From the NCBI RefSeq assembly GCF_000701425.1, contig NZ_JNIW01000066.1:1-16661 (forward strand): a stretch of 16,661 nucleotides of DNA, written 5' to 3'. Below the pieces are notes generated by a model. The model was not told where the DNA came from. It was given only the letters and a program-made list of their open reading frames with translations, and ran no database searches. Source of the DNA: Deinococcus frigens DSM 12807. Its GTDB lineage: Bacteria > Deinococcota > Deinococci > Deinococcales > Deinococcaceae. The position numbers and the translations under genes are program-made. Each line of letters starts with the position of its first letter. Position 1 is the stretch's first letter. Below are positions 13,912 through 16,661 of this stretch, piece by piece.

Positions 13912-14684
13912 ACGACGGTGGCCCCGCCGTCCACCGCGATGTTCTGCCCGGTCATAAAGGCGCTGGCATCCGAACACAAAAGAAGTGTCAGCCCTTTCAA
14001 ATCTTCCGCGCCGCCCAGCCGGTGCATGGGGGTGGATTCCAGGATGGCCTGCTCGCCGTAGGCCAGCGTGCCCTCGGTCATTTTGGTAGGAAAGTAGCCG
14101 GGGCAGATGCTGTTTACGGTCACACCTTTATCGGCCATCTCGGCGGCCAGCGCGCGGGTAAAGTTAACCAGCCCACCCTTGGAGGTGTTGTAGGCCAGCG
14201 TGGCGGCCATGCGCGGATCGTTGCCCTGCAACCCCGCGACGCTGGCGACATTCACGATGCGCCCGCCGCCGCCTGGCAGCATGCAGCGGTTCAGCACGCT
14301 CTGGGTGATCAGGAAAGTGCCGTTGAGGTTGACGTTCATGACCTTGAGCCAGGCGTCCAGCGGATGCTCGGCGGTGGGCGCACCCCAGGTGGCCCCGGCA
14401 TTGTTGACCAGAATGTCGATGCTGCCGACTTCGGCGACGATTCTTTCCACGGTGGGGTCAATGCTCTCGAAATTTCCCAGATCGTTGGCATAGACGTGCG
14501 CCTTGATGCCCAGCCCTTCCAGATGGGCTTTGGCCTCGTCCAGTTCATGCTGCTTGCGGGCGGTTAGGACCACCGTGGCCCCGTATTCCCCCAGCGCCTC
14601 GGCGATTTGCAGACCCAGGCCGCGCGAGCCTCCGGTGATAAGGGCGGTCTTGCCACTCAGGTCGAACAAAGTTTTCAGGGCCAC
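13908..14684 (-). CDS. SDR-family oxidoreductase
   Basis: A 258-residue classical short-chain dehydrogenase. The GTG at 14684 is the start, with TGGAGG six bases upstream. TGGSRGLG (17-24) is the cofactor loop, NNAG (94-97) the core motif, and S148, Y165, K169 the active site. The S-to-Y gap is 17 residues, longer than the usual 13, because of an insert (LQGNDPRMA). Arg43 in LTARKQ suggests NADP use. The end FMTGQNIAVDGGATVV is standard for gluconate-5-dehydrogenase and 3-oxoacyl reductase relatives. It is the first gene of a two-gene unit with the thioesterase and may serve the same fatty-acid-type pathway. Substrate open. Confidence 0.88.
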   Translation of the reverse strand: MALKTLFDLSGKTALITGGSRGLGLQIAEALGEYGATVVLTARKQHELDEAKAHLEGLGIKAHVYANDLGNFESIDPTVERIVAEVGSIDILVNNAGATWGAPTAEHPLDAWLKVMNVNLNGTFLITQSVLNRCMLPGGGGRIVNVASVAGLQGNDPRMAATLAYNTSKGGLVNFTRALAAEMADKGVTVNSICPGYFPTKMTEGTLAYGEQAILESTPMHRLGGAEDLKGLTLLLCSDASAFMTGQNIAVDGGATVV

Positions 14685-14743
14685 GGTTGACCTCCAGGGT
14701 CGGGGGATCAGGACGGGTTGGATTGGACGGGCGGACGACTCCC

Positions 14744-14773
14744 AGCATAGGCCAGAGTTTACGTGTACGTCAA
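14744..14773 (-). promoter_or_regulatory. Promoter of the SDR/thioesterase unit with overlapping inverted repeat
   Basis: On the minus strand: TTGACG (14773-14768), an 18-base spacer, then TATGCT (14749-14744). The inverted repeat TTTACGTGTACGTCAA (14758-14773 on plus) covers the -35 box and half of the spacer. ACGT-NN-ACGT sites resemble those described for LiuR-type MerR regulators and some TetR regulators of acyl-CoA catabolism. The slightly long spacer with an operator inside it would suit a MerR-type factor. No such regulator is in the window. Confidence 0.55.
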
Positions 14774-15066
14774 TTGTGAACGTGCAGGGACACTGGCGGC
14801 GGCGACAGGCGTAATTGGTGCGGACAACGGAGCAATCACAGCTTGCCGCTGCAAATATGTTCGGGAGATCAGCGTGACGCCGCTGGGCGGGCAGCTCGGC
14901 AGACTGAACTACCTGTCAGGGACGGCGGGGCGACGGGCGCGGCACCAAAGCGCACCCACATTCTTATGATGGGCGAGGCCCTGCTGATTTGAGCGCCGGA
15001 CAGCGGCCATCCCGGCTGGCCCGATATCTCTCTCAGTCAGGATTTTATCTGCCGCCACAGCAGGGA
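14774..15066. other. Intergenic stretch between SDR promoter and SIS gene
   Basis: No convincing gene on either strand. Short ORFs here lack ribosome sites and family features. The frame of the SIS gene is open up to 14989, but its product there (MSAGQRPSRLARYLSQSG) is not part of the SIS family. The stretch contains only leader and promoter DNA as far as I can see. Confidence 0.5.
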
Positions 15067-15077
15067 TCAAAATTGAC

Positions 15078-15083
15078 TACAGT
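15078..15083 (+). promoter_or_regulatory. -10 box for a leaderless SIS-gene transcript
   Basis: TACAGT ends seven bases before the ATG at 15091, so transcription would begin at or next to the start codon. No Shine-Dalgarno lies upstream, which fits a leaderless mRNA. A -35 box at the right distance is not clear. Confidence 0.4.
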
Positions 15084-15090
15084 ACCTCCC

Positions 15091-16131
15091 ATGACTTCCC
15101 CCGCCGGTCCCGGTCCCCTGATGCTTCAGGAGGCCCGTCAGACGCCCGCCGTGATCGCCCGGCAGCTCTCGGAAAACGCGGAGGCGGCCAGTGCGCTGGC
15201 GCAGGTGCTGCGTCAGCGCCGCCCGCCTTACGCCGTCACCATCGCGCGCGGCAGCAGCGATCACGCCTGCACGGTCCTCAAGTACGCGCTGGAGACCGAA
15301 CTGTCGCTGCCGGTGGCGTCGCTGGGGCCCAGCGTCCACACGCTGTACGGCGCGCGGCTGGACCTGCGCGGCGCGCTGGTGATCGCCGTGTCGCAGAGCG
15401 GGGCCAGCCCGGACGTGGTGGAGAATGTCCGCATGGCGCGCCAGAGCGGCGCGCTGACGGTGGCGCTGGTCAATGTGGAGGGCAGTGATCTGGCAGGGGC
15501 CGCCGAGTTCGTGCTGCCGCTGCGCTGCGGCGAGGAGCGGGCGGTGGCGGCCACCAAGAGTTACCTGGCCAGCCTGACCGCCTTGCTGCCGGTGATCGCG
15601 GAGCTGGGCACGGACCGCAGGCTGGTGGAGGCGCTGAATAGCTTGCCGGACGCCTTGCAGCGCACGCTGGACTTGGAGGACGCCGCCAACGCCCTGGCCG
15701 CGCGCTACAGCTTCGCGCAGAACCTGCTGATCCTGGCGCGCGGCCTGCATTACGGTGTGGCGCAGGAGGCGGCCCTGAAGCTCAAGGAAACCAGTGGCAT
15801 CCACGCCGAGGCATACAGCGCTGCCGAATTCAGCCACGGCCCCAAACGGCTGCTGGCCGAGGGGCTGCCCCTGCTGGGTTTCGCCTCTGACGACGCGGCG
15901 TGGCCCGCCACCGAGGCGGCGTATCAGGACCTGCGCGCCAGTGGAGCCGATCTGCGGACGCTGGGACCGGCGGCAGGCAGCACCTTACAGACGCCGGGCA
16001 CCGGCCACGGCCTGACCGACACGGTGCCCAGCGCCCTGGCCTTTTACCTGTTCGCCGCGCATCTGGCGCTGGGCCGGGGCCTGGATCCCGACAAGCCGCC
16101 GCTGCTGAGCAAGGTGACGAAAACCCGCTGA
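15091..16131 (+). CDS. SIS-domain sugar isomerase/deaminase, NagB-II / GlmS-isomerase-like
   Basis: A 346-residue protein with two SIS domains and no glutaminase domain. GSSDHA (54-59) and SQSGASPD (101-108) are the sugar-phosphate loops. GEERAVAATKSYLASL (148-162), KLKETSGIHAEAYSAAEFSHGP (231-251, E233 and H238) and the end LSKVTKTR match the isomerase half of GlmS. Proteins of this size are glucosamine-6-phosphate deaminases of the NagB-II type or related aldose/ketose enzymes. The start is set at ATG 15091 because of the -10 box just upstream; ATG 15121 is possible. No NagA or sugar uptake gene is intact beside it; a transporter remnant lies directly downstream on the other strand. Confidence 0.87.
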   Translation: MTSPAGPGPLMLQEARQTPAVIARQLSENAEAASALAQVLRQRRPPYAVTIARGSSDHACTVLKYALETELSLPVASLGPSVHTLYGARLDLRGALVIAVSQSGASPDVVENVRMARQSGALTVALVNVEGSDLAGAAEFVLPLRCGEERAVAATKSYLASLTALLPVIAELGTDRRLVEALNSLPDALQRTLDLEDAANALAARYSFAQNLLILARGLHYGVAQEAALKLKETSGIHAEAYSAAEFSHGPKRLLAEGLPLLGFASDDAAWPATEAAYQDLRASGADLRTLGPAAGSTLQTPGTGHGLTDTVPSALAFYLFAAHLALGRGLDPDKPPLLSKVTKTR

Positions 16132-16134
16132 GGG

Positions 16135-16224
16135 CTGCGCGGCGAACAGCAGATAAGGAATGCGGCGGCCCTGGCGCGTGCGGGTGCGGTCCGGCAGGTA
16201 ACCAATCGCCGGATTGTCCACCGC
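16135..16224 (-). pseudogene. MFS/GPH-type sugar transporter remnant
   Basis: About 30 codons read VDNPAIGYLPDRTRTRQGRRIP then YLLFAAQ. This is the loop 2-3 signature of major facilitator and GPH sugar transporters (D-P-IG-LSDRTRTRWGRR). Upstream the frame hits TAA at the edge of the MITE-like element; downstream it runs into the antisense of the SIS gene end. The N-terminal helix and everything after the third are gone, so it cannot function. Its presence shows that a transporter once lay next to the sugar-phosphate gene. Confidence 0.6.
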
Positions 16225-16230
16225 GTTTTA

Positions 16231-16374
16231 GAGCATTTGTCAAAAGAGTTCTCCACTTTTGACCGAACGGAGTAAGTGAATTTAGCCGAGTATTTGGCAC
16301 TGGTACAGCTCCGTACGAGAGAATAGAAGCATCGGGAGTCTCTTTTCCCGCTACTGTCATTCGGACAGATGCTC
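16231..16374. mobile_element. 144-bp MITE-like element
   Basis: Ends are inverted: GAGCATTTGTC (16231-16241) and GACAGATGCTC (16364-16374) match at 10 of 11 positions. There is no ORF inside. Smaller stems are present (CAAAAG/CTTTTG near the left end, CGGGA/TCCCG near 16334-16351). The composition is lower in GC than the flanks. The GAGC ends resemble those of IS5-type elements, so it may be moved by such a transposase. A target duplication is not clear (TTTA left, TCTA right). It abuts the transporter remnant. Confidence 0.55.
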
Positions 16375-16517
16375 TCTATCAATGGTTCGGACACTTTTAG
16401 CCGGATTCAGGCTGCCTTAACCCCCAAATCCAGCGGCCTAGACGGGTGTTTTTCTAATTCAGTAAATCGCGACTGAAGACCCAGATTGCCTGACGGCCTG
16501 ACAGAAATTATGAGAAA
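16375..16517. other. Non-coding stretch before the IS4-family gene
   Basis: No gene seen. It must contain the left end of the IS4-type element, but the terminal repeat cannot be placed without the right end. A tandem GCCTGAC-G-GCCTGAC occurs at 16488-16502. Confidence 0.4.
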
Positions 16518-16575
16518 GCGTCCCCGGTAGGCGACACTTTCTGTTTGTGACAACCGAAAATGCTACCGGGGACGC
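16518..16575 (+). promoter_or_regulatory. 13-bp inverted repeat spanning the transposase start
   Basis: GCGTCCCCGGTAG (16518-16530) and CTACCGGGGACGC (16563-16575) are perfect complements around a 32-base loop that holds the GTG start at 16547. RNA reading in from outside would fold and hide the start, while a transcript begun inside the loop would lack the left arm. This resembles the protection known for IS10 and IS50. Confidence 0.55.
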
Positions 16576-16661
16576 ACCCCGACTCTACCAAGCCGTCTTC
16601 TCCCATATCCAGAGTGGATTGTGGAACGACATCCGCAACGCTCACACGCTGGCCTGGATGG
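16547..16661 (+). CDS. IS4-family transposase, N-terminal part, cut by window edge
   Basis: From the GTG at 16547 the frame reads [15 protein letters not shown], then [20 protein letters not shown], then AWM, and runs off the window. The segment matches the beginning of deinococcal IS4-type DDE transposases, which start with a short helical domain before the catalytic core. No catalytic residue is in view, so activity cannot be judged. An ATG at 16560 is in another frame. There is no ribosome site; a leaderless or poorly translated start would be normal for a transposase. Confidence 0.65.
   Translation, partial: MTTENATGDAPRLYQAVFSHIQSGLWNDIRNAHTLAWM

Noticed and set aside
16488..16502. Tandem GCCTGAC repeat
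   Set aside because: Only two 7-base units; chance occurrence is likely.
1..16661. CRISPR array, tRNA or rRNA
   Set aside because: No regularly spaced repeats and no cloverleaf or rRNA-like segments were seen when reading through.

Overview
The window reads as GC-rich chromosomal (or large-replicon) DNA of a Deinococcus-like bacterium. This is inferred from gene families that look deinococcal (a TPR/winged-helix/BTAD regulator, IS3- and IS4-type transposases, GC-rich codons) and from starts with no Shine-Dalgarno but a -10 box just upstream, the leaderless style common in that genus. No rRNA, tRNA or CRISPR was seen.

Layout. (1) 1-388: right end of an IS3-family element. (2) 389-4880: an accessory block. 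Three minus-strand genes for exported proteins (a 49-aa secreted peptide, an M23-peptidase lipoprotein, a secreted hypothetical) run away from a plus-strand TPR/BTAD transcriptional regulator. The peptide promoter carries a spaced direct repeat, and a near-identical promoter lies at 406-438, where the IS3 element has cut off whatever gene it served. (3) 4881-7543: a PQQ-type beta-propeller dehydrogenase with a secreted partner of unknown function, preceded by a c-type cytochrome that has lost its 5' end. (4) 7604-13121, minus strand: a tight run MaoC hydratase, unknown 119-aa protein, acyl-CoA dehydrogenase, AbrB-type antitoxin, VapC toxin, SDR, APH-fold kinase, histidine phosphatase. Most junctions overlap by 4-8 bases or lie within about 35. 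The kinase plus ACAD10/11-like dehydrogenase suggests hydroxyacyl-CoA catabolism through a phosphorylated intermediate. (5) 13208-13474: a small plus-strand zinc-ribbon ORF. (6) 13471-14684, minus strand: SDR plus PaaI-type thioesterase, with a good promoter overlapping an ACGT-NN-ACGT inverted repeat. (7) 15091-16131: a NagB-II/GlmS-like SIS protein. (8) 16132-16661: a decayed region holding an MFS transporter remnant, a 144-bp MITE-like element, and the start of an IS4-family transposase whose start codon lies inside a long inverted repeat.

The most interesting parts are the peptide/TPR-regulator pair with its duplicated promoter (a possible peptide-sensing circuit controlling secreted proteins), the lipid operon with an embedded toxin-antitoxin pair, and the small mobile element near the right edge. 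Functions rest on motif reading by eye; no database comparison was possible.
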